A DNA stretch of 64,000 nt from Deltaproteobacteria bacterium (GTDB lineage: Bacteria > Desulfobacterota > Desulfobulbia > Desulfobulbales > SURF-16): positions 1-64,000 of the forward strand of contig JACRCD010000079.1 in the NCBI GenBank assembly GCA_016219175.1. Reading direction: 5' to 3'. The notes beneath the pieces were generated by a model. It was not told where the DNA came from. It worked only from the letters and a program-made list of their open reading frames with translations, and made no database searches. Of this stretch, positions 31,636 through 40,727 are shown in pieces (within the stretch, counting starts at the first letter, position 1; each line of letters begins with the position of its first letter). The position numbers were made by a program, and so were the translations under genes.

Positions 31636-33906
31636 TCAGTCAGTCAGGGGCAGCTGTTCCTCAAAGACAGGAGAGGTGTGACCAAAAACAACTTTTCGAA
31701 AGAATTCAATGGTATCCATGCGACGATTGAGCATTCTCACCTGCTCCCTGACCAGACCGGTCATGGGGATGCGGGCGATGGCCATCTTGTATTCAATGTT
31801 TGAGGCGTAACGGCTGTCAAGATACCAGGCATAGATGAGCCCCATCAGCATGCCGGGGGGGGTGAATCCCTCCGAACCGCTGATCAGCCGGGTATAGAGC
31901 AGATTGTTATTTTCAGCCTGGTTCATGCGCACCATGCGCAGGAAACGGGCCAGCTCGTCAGTTGAAAAAAAGCAGCGTCTCGACTCCTCGGGCTCAAGGG
32001 TGAGGCGATATATCTTTCCCACCACTGCCCCGCCCTGCTCGACCGGCAGCATCTCCTTGCGCGCCGCGTAATCGCCCAGCAGCGACTGCCCCAGGGCAAC
32101 CAGAAAGGCGCATTCAAAGGCCACGGGGTCGCGGAGCGCATCCTCACGGATTTTTATCAGGCAATCGACAGGATCGTAATAGGAAAAGACGCTGTCCCAC
32201 CTCATGCTGCGCAGCCACTGTTCCCGTTTAACAGGCAGCAGCCCCGCAACATTTTGCAGATGATCGAGGCCGATGTCGGTGTGGCGCCAGAATATATCCT
32301 CCAGCTGATTCTTTATCCCGCTATCCAGATCCCATTTCTGCAAGTAACCGCCAAAAAGATTGCGGCGCCGGTCAAGGGTCAGACGGTCCCCTCTGACTGA
32401 ATGAGTAACCTGGTAGGCCGGAGGCAGCTTGGTCATTGCCTCACGCGGGATATGATCCCGCACCGCCATGATGATCTTGATTGCCTTGGCCAGGGCCACC
32501 GGATCATGCTGTACCTTTCTTATTTTCAGGGCGGATTCCGAAAAGATGCGCGCCTCAACCGGAGCAAATCCCATCCGCCAGACCTTGCCGCGGTCAAGGT
32601 AAATAGGAACCTTGTCTTCCACGGCATAACTCTGCAGGATGCTGCCGGGAATATCCTGCATGCCCATCACCAGCAAATGATCGAAAAGATCGCTGACGCC
32701 GCCCGGGATGTTGCGCTGGTAAGCGTTTATCAGGTCGGACACGTAAAAGCGCCGGTGCGGATCCTCCAGCACCAGATCGGTCTCGCCTTTCTGGATCCAG
32801 AGATTGGCGATAAGAATTTTCAAGGCATGTTGATTTTCCCGCACGGCCTGGGCCAGACCGGGCACCTGCATAATAGGAATGATGCTGGTATAAAGACTGC
32901 CAGGGGCAAAGACGATGATATCGGCTGAAGAAACCGCATCGAAAACCTCACGGGGCACAGCGGGTTCATCGGCAAATTCGACAAATACCCGATCAACGGC
33001 GGTGTTGCGCCGGGCGGTGGCGGTCTTGCTCTCGCCGCTGGCCACCACCCCGTTACTGTACAAAACACGCAGATGGGCAGGTGTCGTCGTGCACGGCAGC
33101 ACCCCCCCTTCCCGGGCGCCGATCAATTTCGCCAGCCGGTTTATTCCCGCCAGCAAATCAGATGGAGAGACGTTCTTGCCCTGGCCGACCGTCCGGTAAA
33201 CAGCGGCGACCAGCAGCAGATTGCCCAGGCAATGGGGCCTGTTAAGAAGCGGCAGCAGGCGGGGATCGCCAAAGAGCGCGTCAAGCAGGCTGAAAAGTTC
33301 GCCCGCCATCCTGAGCGGCAAGCCGGACAGGGACAGACACCCGCCGAGCAGGTCGTTGACGGATGAGGGCCGGCTGCTGAAGCGGACATTAAAAAGAGAG
33401 TGGAGAATGGCCGCGGTCTGGCGGCACTCCTCACTGCTCAGCCTATAGGTTTCGCTCAGGTTTTTTTCCCGGATGGAAGAAAGCAGGACATGACGGATAT
33501 CCCCCAGGGCAATGATGGGGAGGTCCTTCATCAGTTCGCCGGTGGAGCCGCCGTCATCGGTCACGCAGACAATGGCGCTGGTATTGGGAAAGAGTTCCTT
33601 GATGCCCTGAAACGGATCAGCAGGCCAGGCGGGATTGCGGCTGTCGCCGCCGATAACATTGGACAGCCCGCTTCCCCCTCCGAATACGGCCACCCGCAGA
33701 TGGGAGGTATCCACTCCGCGCAAAGCGGCCGCCATTTCTTCAAAAGAGGAAGCGAGACGATCCGGCGCCGCGGGCGGGCCGACCAGAACCAGCTCAATGA
33801 GCTTTTCCACCAGATTGCGTCTCGGCACCAGGTCCAGAGGTGAAATTCGGTTTTCTTCCAGCTCTTTCAGCCGGACCGATAGCGGATCGTCTGCTGTTTG
33901 ACTCAT
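31636..33906 (-). CDS. YvcK/CofD-like protein with long extensions
   Basis: 756 residues. The nucleotide-sugar/CofD-type Rossmann core shows A-V-F-G-G-G-S-G-L-S (~73-82) and C-V-T-D-D-G-G-S-T-G-E-L (~118-129), as in YvcK. YvcK proteins (~320 residues) bind UDP-sugars and affect cell-wall or gluconeogenic metabolism. This protein carries a ~70-residue N-terminal and a ~300-residue C-terminal extension, the latter without a recognised domain. It lies 14 nt upstream of no other gene; mdh begins beyond its start on the same strand and may be co-transcribed. Confidence 0.8.
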   Translation of the reverse strand: MSQTADDPLSVRLKELEENRISPLDLVPRRNLVEKLIELVLVGPPAAPDRLASSFEEMAAALRGVDTSHLRVAVFGGGSGLSNVIGGDSRNPAWPADPFQGIKELFPNTSAIVCVTDDGGSTGELMKDLPIIALGDIRHVLLSSIREKNLSETYRLSSEECRQTAAILHSLFNVRFSSRPSSVNDLLGGCLSLSGLPLRMAGELFSLLDALFGDPRLLPLLNRPHCLGNLLLVAAVYRTVGQGKNVSPSDLLAGINRLAKLIGAREGGVLPCTTTPAHLRVLYSNGVVASGESKTATARRNTAVDRVFVEFADEPAVPREVFDAVSSADIIVFAPGSLYTSIIPIMQVPGLAQAVRENQHALKILIANLWIQKGETDLVLEDPHRRFYVSDLINAYQRNIPGGVSDLFDHLLVMGMQDIPGSILQSYAVEDKVPIYLDRGKVWRMGFAPVEARIFSESALKIRKVQHDPVALAKAIKIIMAVRDHIPREAMTKLPPAYQVTHSVRGDRLTLDRRRNLFGGYLQKWDLDSGIKNQLEDIFWRHTDIGLDHLQNVAGLLPVKREQWLRSMRWDSVFSYYDPVDCLIKIREDALRDPVAFECAFLVALGQSLLGDYAARKEMLPVEQGGAVVGKIYRLTLEPEESRRCFFSTDELARFLRMVRMNQAENNNLLYTRLISGSEGFTPPGMLMGLIYAWYLDSRYASNIEYKMAIARIPMTGLVREQVRMLNRRMDTIEFFRKVVFGHTSPVFEEQLPLTD

Positions 33907-33920
33907 GGCAAAAAAAGGAA

Positions 33921-34847
33921 TTACAGACCGGTATCAGCCATCTGCTTGCGGACGGCCGCCTCGGATTCGGCCATGGCCTTCTTTTCCTCATCAGTCAGGG
34001 CGAACTGCAAAATCCTCTCCACCCCGCCGGCCCCGAGCACAACCGGTACGCCGAGGAAGCAGCCGGAAAAGCCGAACTCCCCTTCCACATAGGCGGCGCA
34101 AGGCAGCACCCGCTTGCTGTCGGTCAGAATGGCCTCGGCCATTTCCACCGCGGCAAGTCCGGGGGTGTAGAAGGCGGAACCGGTTTTCAGATGATTGACG
34201 ATCTCGGCGCCGCCGTGCTGGGTCCGTTTGACAATACCGTCCAGCTGCTCACGGGACAGGAGATCCGTAACCGGCACCCCGGCCACATTGGCCAGGCGGA
34301 TCAAAGGCAGCATGTTGTCCCCATGAATGCCCATGACCATGGCATTGACATCACGGGGGGCTACACCCAGGGCCTCGGCCAGGAAGGTCCGGTAGCGGGC
34401 GGAGTCGAGCACGCCGGCCATGCCCACCACCCTGTTTTTGGGAAAGGCGGAAACCTTGAAGGCGGTATAAACCATGGCGTCAATGGGGTTGGTCACCACG
34501 ATGAGCACCGCCCGCGGGGAATGCTTGGCGGCGTTTTCGGCGCAAGACTTGACAATGGCCACGTTCTTGGCCAGTAGATCGTCGCGGGACATGCCGGGTT
34601 TGCGGGCCAACCCCGCGGTGATGATGACCACATCGGAATCGGCCGAATCAGCATAATCATTGGAACCCTTGATATGTCCGGAAAAGCCGTCCACCGGCCC
34701 GGCCTGCAGCAGATCCAGGGCCTTGCCCTGGGGCACGCCCTCCACCACGTCAAGCAGGACGATATCGCCAAGGCGTCTGCTCGCCGCCCAATGGGCCGCC
34801 GTGGCCCCAACATTTCCCGCCCCGATGATTGTTATTTTATTGCGCAT
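33921..34847 (-). CDS. mdh: Malate dehydrogenase (LDH-like, NAD-dependent)
   Basis: 308 residues from ATG 34847, with GAGG 8 nt upstream (the frame extends to 34862). NAD fold [10 protein letters not shown]; active-site blocks V-T-N-P-I-D, G-V-L-D-S-A-R and catalytic His in M-G-I-H-G-D. The substrate loop reads A-R-K-P-G-M-S-R, consistent with malate rather than lactate. It interconverts malate and oxaloacetate, linking to the pyruvate carboxylase genes at 55666-59054. The yvcK-like gene follows 14 nt after its stop. Confidence 0.94.
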   Translation of the reverse strand: MRNKITIIGAGNVGATAAHWAASRRLGDIVLLDVVEGVPQGKALDLLQAGPVDGFSGHIKGSNDYADSADSDVVIITAGLARKPGMSRDDLLAKNVAIVKSCAENAAKHSPRAVLIVVTNPIDAMVYTAFKVSAFPKNRVVGMAGVLDSARYRTFLAEALGVAPRDVNAMVMGIHGDNMLPLIRLANVAGVPVTDLLSREQLDGIVKRTQHGGAEIVNHLKTGSAFYTPGLAAVEMAEAILTDSKRVLPCAAYVEGEFGFSGCFLGVPVVLGAGGVERILQFALTDEEKKAMAESEAAVRKQMADTGL

Positions 34848-34889
34848 AGTCTGTATCCTCATGATGATTGATTAAAAGTTTCAGCGTGT

Positions 34890-34948
34890 AAGCGTTCCAA
34901 CGTTCAAACGATGAAACGATGAAACGCTGGAACGTTTGAACGCTTGAG
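34890..34948. repeat. Palindromic intergenic element containing GATGAAAC
   Basis: CGTTCAAACG and CGTTTGAACG pair around a loop containing two copies of ATGAAACG, between mdh and kdsB. It is related by its loop to the elements at 18446, 55556 and 55616. Confidence 0.55.
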
Positions 34949-34955
34949 CGTTGCT

Positions 34956-35714
34956 TCACAGCATCTCTTCCACCCGCTCCAGGTCTTTTGGCGTATCCAC
35001 CTCGATGGAATCATGCTCGGTCAACACCACCTTGATCCGGTAGCCATACTCCAGGGCGCGCAGCTGTTCGAGTTTTTCAAAACGCTCCCACTCCCCTTCC
35101 GGCAGGCCTACAAAGGTCAGCAGAAAGCCCTTGCGGTAGGCGTAAAATCCCAAGTGCTTATAATAGGTGGGGGGCGGCGGGTTGTCCGGATCCCGCTGAT
35201 AGGGAATCGACGCCCTGGAAAAATACAGGGCCATGCCGTTGTGGTCGAAAACCGTTTTGACATGGTTGGGATCATGGATCTCTTCCTTGCGGATGATCTT
35301 GTAGATCAGGGTGGCCATGGGCAGGGCCGGGTCATCGAGCAGGGGGCGCGCCACCTGCTCCACCACCTCCAGGGGGAAAAGGGGCTGGTCGCCCTGGATA
35401 TTCACCACCACATCCTGCTCCGGCACATCCATGACAGTGGCGGCCTCGGCCAGCCTGTCGGTTCCCGAGGCATGGTCGCGGCTCGTCATGACGGCCTCGC
35501 CGCCAAAGGAGCGGACGCAATCGGCAATCCTCTCGTCATCGGTGGCCACCGCCACCCTGGAAAGGAGGGGAGAGGCCATGGCCCGCTCGTAAACGTGCTG
35601 GATCATGGGCTTGCCCTTAATTTTTGCTAAGGGTTTTCCCTCAAAGCGGTTAGAATAATAGCGGGCGGGGATAATGGCCACCACCCTGGGTTCCAGTTTA
35701 TGTTTCAGATCCAT
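34956..35714 (-). CDS. kdsB: 3-deoxy-manno-octulosonate cytidylyltransferase
   Basis: 252 residues, usual family length. It activates Kdo (or 8-amino-Kdo) with CTP for lipopolysaccharide core synthesis in the cytosol. Blocks: I-I-P-A-R-Y-Y-S-N-R-F-E-G-K-P-L, V-A-T-D-D, G-T-D-R-L-A-E, N-I-Q-G-D-Q-P-L, Y-Y-K-H-L-G-F-Y-A-Y. A KdnA-type aminotransferase lies close by at 36726, so the true substrate may be the 8-amino sugar. Confidence 0.95.
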   Translation of the reverse strand: MDLKHKLEPRVVAIIPARYYSNRFEGKPLAKIKGKPMIQHVYERAMASPLLSRVAVATDDERIADCVRSFGGEAVMTSRDHASGTDRLAEAATVMDVPEQDVVVNIQGDQPLFPLEVVEQVARPLLDDPALPMATLIYKIIRKEEIHDPNHVKTVFDHNGMALYFSRASIPYQRDPDNPPPPTYYKHLGFYAYRKGFLLTFVGLPEGEWERFEKLEQLRALEYGYRIKVVLTEHDSIEVDTPKDLERVEEML

Positions 35715-35735
35715 AATGTAATTTATCGAGTAACG

Positions 35736-35750
35736 ACTCAGGTGTTTAGG
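35736..35750. repeat. GTGTTTAGG-family dispersed repeat (short copy)
   Basis: ACTCAGGTGTTTAGG matches the starts of the copies at 39309 and 59108. Confidence 0.45.
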
Positions 35751-35773
35751 TTTATCGTAGCGTTTCTATCCGC

Positions 35774-35799
35774 GTGCGCAACAAAAAACCGTTGCGCAC
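35774..35799. repeat. REP-like palindrome (GTGCGCAAC stem)
   Basis: GTGCGCAAC (35774-35782) and GTTGCGCAC (35791-35799) pair perfectly around AAAAAACC; same stem as 10715-10740. Confidence 0.7.
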
Positions 35800-35829
35800 T
35801 CAAAATGATCAAAGGTTACATGGTATTAG

Positions 35830-36600
35830 ATGGCTGACACCATAGCAAAAATCGCGGTGATCCGCGAGGCGCAAAAGCAACAGGAGCAGGCGGAAAATTT
35901 GGCCGCCGCCTTGGGAATCCCCCTGACCGCGGACAGCGGGCGGTACGATTTTCTGCTGGCCGTAACAGAGGCCAGACTGGAACTGCGGCAGACAGGCAGA
36001 CCTGCCCCGGGTCCGGTCTATGTCGACTTTACCGCTCCCGAGCTGGTCTACAGAAGACAATTCGGCGGGGGCAGGAAAGAGCCGCTGGCCCGTGCCGCCG
36101 GACTCAAAGCCAATCGTTGCCCCTTCGTACTTGACGCCACCGCGGGGCTCGGCCGGGACGGCTTCATCCTGGCCAGCCTCGGCTGCCGGGTGCGGATGAT
36201 GGAGCGCTCACCGATTATCGCCGCCCTGCTGGAAGACGGCCTGCGGCGCGCTGCCCGCGTGGCGGAACTGGCCGCTATCGTGGCCCGGATCAGCATCACC
36301 ACTGCCAACTGTCTCGAACTCGCCCCTGTGATCCCCTCGCCTGATGTCATTTACCTTGACCCCATGTACCCGCACCGGAGCAAAAGCGCCCTGGTGAAAA
36401 AAGAAATGCGTCTGGTGCGGGCCCTGGTGGGCGACGACAGCGACGCATCCGGGTTGCTGGAGTGGGCCTTACAGCATCAGGGGACACGGGTTGCGGTCAA
36501 ACGTCCCAAAGGGGCGCCCCTTCTTGGAGGCCGCAAGCCTGACACGGTCATTGCCGGCAAGAACAGCCGCTTCGACATTTATTTTACGGCAAAACCCTAG
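35830..36600 (+). CDS. rsmJ: 16S rRNA (guanine-N2) methyltransferase RsmJ-like
   Basis: 256 residues. It resembles RsmJ, which methylates G1516 of 16S rRNA: N-terminal helical part, V-Y-V-D-F-T, then SAM motif V-L-D-A-T-A-G-L-G-R-D-G-F, M-M-E-R-S-P, and catalytic V-I-Y-L-D-P-M-Y-P-H-R. The C-terminal V-A-V-K-R-P is family-typical. Single gene, divergent from kdsB. Confidence 0.92.
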   Translation: MADTIAKIAVIREAQKQQEQAENLAAALGIPLTADSGRYDFLLAVTEARLELRQTGRPAPGPVYVDFTAPELVYRRQFGGGRKEPLARAAGLKANRCPFVLDATAGLGRDGFILASLGCRVRMMERSPIIAALLEDGLRRAARVAELAAIVARISITTANCLELAPVIPSPDVIYLDPMYPHRSKSALVKKEMRLVRALVGDDSDASGLLEWALQHQGTRVAVKRPKGAPLLGGRKPDTVIAGKNSRFDIYFTAKP

Positions 36601-36681
36601 CGCACTATAACGTCTGTTTTTTTTGCAGGGTGGATACGGGGTGCATCGTGCCCACCGGTTATGCCGCAATGTTTCAACCGC

Positions 36682-36707
36682 GTGCGCAACAAAAAGATGT
36701 TGCGCGC
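36682..36707. repeat. REP-like palindrome (GTGCGCAAC stem, one G-U pair)
   Basis: GTGCGCAAC (36682-36690) pairs with GTTGCGCGC (36699-36707), with one wobble, between convergent rsmJ and the aminotransferase gene. Confidence 0.65.
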
Positions 36708-36725
36708 CCTACCATCTGTACCGCA

Positions 36726-37928
36726 TCAAATCTGAGCCGCCTTTTTGACGGCTGCGGTAATCTGCGCCAGCCGCTGTTCGGACAATTTCACCGGACCCTG
36801 GTAGACCAGCAGACGATCCATCAGGGCGGCCGAGACGGGCAAGGCCTCCTTGTCATAGACCACCCTGCGCTTGCCGTCCGGTCCGTTGAAAGGCCAGCCT
36901 GATTTCGCCAGGGTGGAACCGGCCAGCAGATGCTCCCATTTCGGGTAAAAATGCCAGGTGTTTGCGCCAAAGGCAATGGCGCCGGCCCCGTTTTCAGCAA
37001 GCACCGCATTCACCGCCTTTGCCTTGCCACCGTCCGGCAGGAAAAAAGCGATAAAGGTCGCCGTATCACCTTTTTCATCGAGGATGGTGCGGAAGGTGAC
37101 GCCGGGGATCTGGGCGATGGCCTCCCTCAAGGCCGCCTTGTTCTTCTTCTGGCTGCTGATCATGGTGTCAAGTTTAGCCAGCTGGGCAAGACCGATGGCG
37201 CCCTGCAGCTCCATCATGCGGAAATTAAAACCGATAAAACTGCGACCCTCGCCGCCCCTGGTTCCAGGGTTCGGCACGTGGTCATGGCCGTGATCATGAT
37301 ATTCGGACATGTCGCGCCACAGCTTTTCACTGTCGGTGATGATCATGCCGCCCTCGCCGGTGGTCATGGTTTTCACCGCGTCAAAGGAGAAGGTGCCGCA
37401 GGCGCCGAAGGTGCCCAGCCCTTTGCCGTCAAGCGTTCCCCCGGCGGCCTGGGCCGTGTCTTCCAGCACCGGGATGTTGTGTCTGTCACCAATAACCTTG
37501 ATCTCCCTGATGCGGGCCTGGGCGCCCAGCATGTGCACCGGGATGATGCACTTGGTGCGGCTGGTGATCTTTTTCTCCAGATCAGCGGGATCCATGTTCA
37601 GTGTTTCGTCAACCTCGGCAAAGACAGGAACCGCGCCGACATCAAAGATCGCCTCCCAGGTGGCGACAAAGGTAAAACACTGGGTGATCACCTCGTCCCC
37701 CGGGCCAACGCCGAGCGCGGTCAGGGCAACCTTCAGGGCCGCCGTGCCCGAGGTCACGGCCTGGGCATGTTTAGCCCCGCAGTACCCGGCGAAATTTTCC
37801 TCAAAGGTGCGCACCTTGTAAACCCCGCGCCGCTGCTCGGGAAATTCATAACGAAAGAGGACGCCCGTGTCGAGCACCTCCATGATCTCTTTTTTCTCTT
37901 CCTCTCCAAAAACCTCAAAACCTGGCAT
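36726..37928 (-). CDS. kdnA: PLP-dependent aminotransferase, KdnA-like (8-amino-3,8-dideoxy-octulosonate synthesis)
   Basis: 400 residues of the DegT/DnrJ/EryC1 family. PLP lysine in F-D-A-V-K-T-M-T-T-G-E-G-G. The opening M-P-G-F-E-V-F-G-E-E-E-K and the D-H-G-H-D-H block resemble Shewanella KdnA, as recalled, which aminates 8-oxo-Kdo with glutamate. AGGAG lies 7 nt before ATG 37928. An iron alcohol dehydrogenase precedes it on the same strand and kdsB is nearby, matching the enzymes needed for CMP-8-amino-Kdo. Without alignment the assignment rests on motif memory and context. Confidence 0.8.
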   Translation of the reverse strand: MPGFEVFGEEEKKEIMEVLDTGVLFRYEFPEQRRGVYKVRTFEENFAGYCGAKHAQAVTSGTAALKVALTALGVGPGDEVITQCFTFVATWEAIFDVGAVPVFAEVDETLNMDPADLEKKITSRTKCIIPVHMLGAQARIREIKVIGDRHNIPVLEDTAQAAGGTLDGKGLGTFGACGTFSFDAVKTMTTGEGGMIITDSEKLWRDMSEYHDHGHDHVPNPGTRGGEGRSFIGFNFRMMELQGAIGLAQLAKLDTMISSQKKNKAALREAIAQIPGVTFRTILDEKGDTATFIAFFLPDGGKAKAVNAVLAENGAGAIAFGANTWHFYPKWEHLLAGSTLAKSGWPFNGPDGKRRVVYDKEALPVSAALMDRLLVYQGPVKLSEQRLAQITAAVKKAAQI

Positions 37929-37950
37929 TGCTTATCTCCTTATATATCAG

Positions 37951-38109
37951 TCCTACTGGTCTGACTGGTCTGACTGGTCTGACTGGTCTGGCTGGTCTTA
38001 TTGGCCCTACTGGTCTGATTAGTCTGGCTGGTCTGATTAGTCCTGCTGGTCTTATTGTACTGTTTCTCTTAGACCAGTTAGACTAGTCTGACCAGTTGGG
38101 CCAGTAAGA
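37951..38109. repeat. 9-bp tandem array (12 units) with an inverted arm of 4 units
   Basis: Twelve contiguous 9-mers run from 37951 to 38058 (consensus TCTGACTGG; variants such as TCTGATTAG, TCTTATTGG). After 15 nt come four units of the complementary form (CCAGTTAGA...CCAGTAAGA, 38074-38109). The two arms can fold into a long imperfect hairpin in the leader between the alcohol dehydrogenase stop and the kdnA ribosome site. Confidence 0.85.
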
Positions 38110-38117
38110 CCGGTCCT

Positions 38118-39287
38118 CTACCACCCCTTATGGGCAATTTCATAGACCCTGATCACATCCTCCAGACTCGGTTTGCGGGGGTTGTTTTCCACCGGCCTGG
38201 TCACGGTCAAGGCGATCCTGGCCATCTCAGGGATCTTGGCGGCCGGGATGCCCAAGGCCTCAAGGCTGCCGGGGATCTCCACATCCCGATTCAGCTCGTA
38301 CACCGCTTCCACGGCAGTCTGACCCGCCTCGCGCAAGGGAAGATCATTGACATCGTAGCCCATGACCGAGGCGATCCGGGCAAATTTTTCAGGATTGCCG
38401 ATAATATTGTAATCAACGACAAAGGGCAGCAGCACGGCGTTGGCCAGGCCGTGGGGGATGTTGAACATGCCGCCCAGGGGGTAGGCCATGGCGTGCACCA
38501 GCCCGACCCCGGCGGTGGCCAGCGCCTTGCCGCCCAGCAGACTGCCCATGAGCATGGCGCTGCGCGCCTCAATATTGTTGCCGTTGGCATAGGCCATGGC
38601 CAGATTCCCGCTGATCAGTTCGATGGCCTCCAGGGCATACATATCGGATATGGTATGGGACTGGGTGGAGACAAAGGCCTCCAGGGCATGGGTCAAGGCG
38701 TCGATCCCCGGAGCCGCCGTAACCTTGGGGGGCAGGGTGAGGGTAAGGGCCGGATCGAGCACGGCGATATCCGGATAAAGTGGATCGCCGTTCATGCCGC
38801 CCTTGCTTTTCGTCTTTTCATTAATAAAAACAGCGGTAAAGGTCACCTCGGCGCCGGTACCGGCGGTGGTGGGCACCATGATCTTGGGGACCCCGGGTTT
38901 CTTGATCTTGCCGAGGCCGAGATAATCCACGGCCTTGCCGCCATTGGTCAGCAGAATACTGATGGCCTTGGCCACATCCATGGCCGAGCCGCCGCCCGCG
39001 CCGATCACACAGTCACAACCCGCCTTGGCGGCCAGGGTCTTGCCCTCATCGGCCAGCTTCAGGCCGGGCTCGGGATCAACGTGATCAAAAATTTTATATT
39101 TAATGTTATTGCTGTCAAGCGAGCCGGTTATCTTGCCCAGCAGGCCGACGCTTTTGAGATTGGGATCAACAACGAGCATAACTTTTGTGCCGCCGAGATC
39201 CTGCACGGCCTGGGCAAGACCATCGATGGCGCCGACGCCGAAACGTATCTGGGTGGGCTGGGTAACGGTGAATTTTCGCGCTGTCAT
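38118..39287 (-). CDS. Iron-containing alcohol dehydrogenase, possible functional KdnB
   Basis: 389 residues, group III (Fe-dependent) ADH. NAD-binding G-A-G-G-G-S-A-M-D-V-A-K; metal region with G-I-D-A-L-T-H-A-L-E, V-H-A-M-A-Y-P-L-G-G and I-P-H-G-L-A-N-A. It is upstream of kdnA with only the repeat array between, so it is a candidate for oxidising Kdo at C8 before amination. Its sequence resembles ordinary propanediol/ethanol dehydrogenases more than Shewanella KdnB as I remember it, so a fermentative role is an open alternative. Confidence 0.85.
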   Translation of the reverse strand: MTARKFTVTQPTQIRFGVGAIDGLAQAVQDLGGTKVMLVVDPNLKSVGLLGKITGSLDSNNIKYKIFDHVDPEPGLKLADEGKTLAAKAGCDCVIGAGGGSAMDVAKAISILLTNGGKAVDYLGLGKIKKPGVPKIMVPTTAGTGAEVTFTAVFINEKTKSKGGMNGDPLYPDIAVLDPALTLTLPPKVTAAPGIDALTHALEAFVSTQSHTISDMYALEAIELISGNLAMAYANGNNIEARSAMLMGSLLGGKALATAGVGLVHAMAYPLGGMFNIPHGLANAVLLPFVVDYNIIGNPEKFARIASVMGYDVNDLPLREAGQTAVEAVYELNRDVEIPGSLEALGIPAAKIPEMARIALTVTRPVENNPRKPSLEDVIRVYEIAHKGW

Positions 39288-39308
39288 AACCTGTTCCTTT
39301 GCAAGTGT

Positions 39309-39360
39309 ACTCAGGTGTTTAGGCTGTAGGCTGCAAGCTTGAAGGACAGGCGGTAAGAGA
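39309..39360. repeat. GTGTTTAGGCTGTAGGCTG-family dispersed repeat (long copy)
   Basis: Shares GGTGTTTAGGCT, CTGCA and GAAGGACAGGCGG in order with 10125-10180, upstream of the alcohol dehydrogenase. Confidence 0.55.
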
Positions 39361-39555
39361 CATAATAAATGTCAGTACCGACAACCCTACAGCCTAGAAA
39401 CCTCCAGTCTATCTCCCTAAGGTAGTTACGTTCCTTTTCTAGCGAAGAATAAAATAAATCTTTGCTTCCTCGACGACTTTAAGGTTAGATGAATCAAGGA
39501 CCGACTTTAGGCATAGCATACTACCGTAGCATAAAGAGAGATAGCAACTAAAATA

Positions 39556-40098
39556 ATGGAATATATCCTGTCTAAATCAGAAAAAAAACGCCGCGCCAAA
39601 AACATCGAAGAACTGGCCGCGGAGCTGGCTGATCTCTCGCCCCAGGAGATAAAAAAACTCCCCTGCGAGGATTTTATCAAAGAAGAAATCCTGGCCGCCC
39701 GGAATCTGAAAGCCGGCGCCAGGAAAAGGCAGATCAAATATCTGACCAAGAATCTGCGCGAGCTTGACCCGGAACCGCTCTTTGATTTTCTCTCCGAGAA
39801 AAAAGGATCACACCTGCAGCAGAAAAAGGAGTTCCACGAACTGGAAAACCTGCGGGACAATATCATCAACGATGCCCTGGCCGCATCCCGTGATTCAACG
39901 GATGCGGACGAGGAACCCGACCGGGAGTGGCAAAGTCCGGCCCTTGATTCCGCGGCGGAAATGCTCCCCGGACTTGACATCGACATGGTCCGCCAGACCG
40001 CCTGGCGCTACACCAGAAACCGCAGCGTGGCCCATAGCCGGGAGATTTTCCGGCTCCTGAAGGCCGCGGCGGAACGAAAAAAATGGCAGGAACAATAA
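39556..40098 (+). CDS. darP: DarP/YjgA-type ribosome-associated protein
   Basis: 180 residues, largely charged helix. The pattern S-K-S-E-K-K-R-R-A-K-N-I-E-E-L-A, G-A-R-K-R-Q-I-K-Y-L-T-K-N-L-R, F-H-E-L-E-N-L-R-D-N-I-I and A-H-S-R-E-I-F-R-L-L-K corresponds block by block to E. coli YjgA (DarP), which binds 50S subunits and helps late assembly. No Cys-based or catalytic motif. First gene of a plus-strand series. Confidence 0.88.
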   Translation: MEYILSKSEKKRRAKNIEELAAELADLSPQEIKKLPCEDFIKEEILAARNLKAGARKRQIKYLTKNLRELDPEPLFDFLSEKKGSHLQQKKEFHELENLRDNIINDALAASRDSTDADEEPDREWQSPALDSAAEMLPGLDIDMVRQTAWRYTRNRSVAHSREIFRLLKAAAERKKWQEQ

Positions 40099-40105
40099 AA
40101 AAAAT

Positions 40106-40135
40106 CAGGCTGTAGGCTATAGGCTGTAGGCTGAG
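40106..40135. repeat. CTGTAGGCTATAGGCTGTAGG dispersed repeat
   Basis: Three close GGCTGTAGGCT-like units between darP and the PPC gene; the same words occur at 39327 and 59119. Confidence 0.5.
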
Positions 40136-40154
40136 GGACCGCAGGAAATACAAT

Positions 40155-40595
40155 ATGGATTACCGTACAGGCACTGTCGGCAGGGTCTTTTCCATCCGCT
40201 TTGACGATGGCGAAGACTTTCTCGGCGGGCTGACCGAGTTGGTCAAAAAAGAAAATATCCGCAACGGCTGGTTTCAGGTCATCGGCGGCCTGCGGGAGGT
40301 TGATGTGGTCACCGGCCCCAGGGAACCCGTCATGCCGCCGGACCCTGTCTGGCGCGAGGTCAGAAATGCCCGGGAGACCCTGGGCAGCGGCAGCATCTAC
40401 CTGGATGAAAACAATGAACCGAAGATCCACCTCCATGCCGTGCTCGGCCATCATGGGGAGTCCATCACCGGCTGTTTGCGCCGGGGGAGCAAGACGTATC
40501 TGCTGCTGGAAGTTGTTCTTTTTGAAATCGCGGGCTTTGCGGCAAGCAGACCCTGGTCGGCTGAGAAAGGGTTCAATATTGTCACCTTCGCTTAA
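40155..40595 (+). CDS. PPC-domain (DUF296) DNA-binding-like protein
   Basis: 146 residues, one PPC/DUF296 domain: R-F-D-D-G-E-D-F near the start, W-F-Q-V-I-G-G-L, then I-H-L-H-A-V-L-G (metal-site His pair) and T-Y-L-L-L-E-V-V. Bacterial PPC proteins are small trimers; in plants the domain joins AT-hook proteins. Role here unknown. AGGAAAT lies upstream of the ATG. Confidence 0.9.
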   Translation: MDYRTGTVGRVFSIRFDDGEDFLGGLTELVKKENIRNGWFQVIGGLREVDVVTGPREPVMPPDPVWREVRNARETLGSGSIYLDENNEPKIHLHAVLGHHGESITGCLRRGSKTYLLLEVVLFEIAGFAASRPWSAEKGFNIVTFA

Positions 40596-40727
40596 TCCAA
40601 GTCGCCTTCAGCTCAATACCTTTGCCGGCTGCGCTGCGCGGCTCCTCGCCGTACTCCATGTACTGTCTCGTCGCTGCTCGCTTGCCTTCGCGGTCTCGAG
40701 CTGAATACAACTTGGGACAAGGTTTAT

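Noticed and set aside
31329-31730. A 133-codon plus-strand gene
   Set aside because: Overlaps the YvcK-like gene end on the other strand and has no ribosome site or domain.
37951-38109. CRISPR array
   Set aside because: Units are contiguous 9-mers with no spacers, and no cas genes are in the window.
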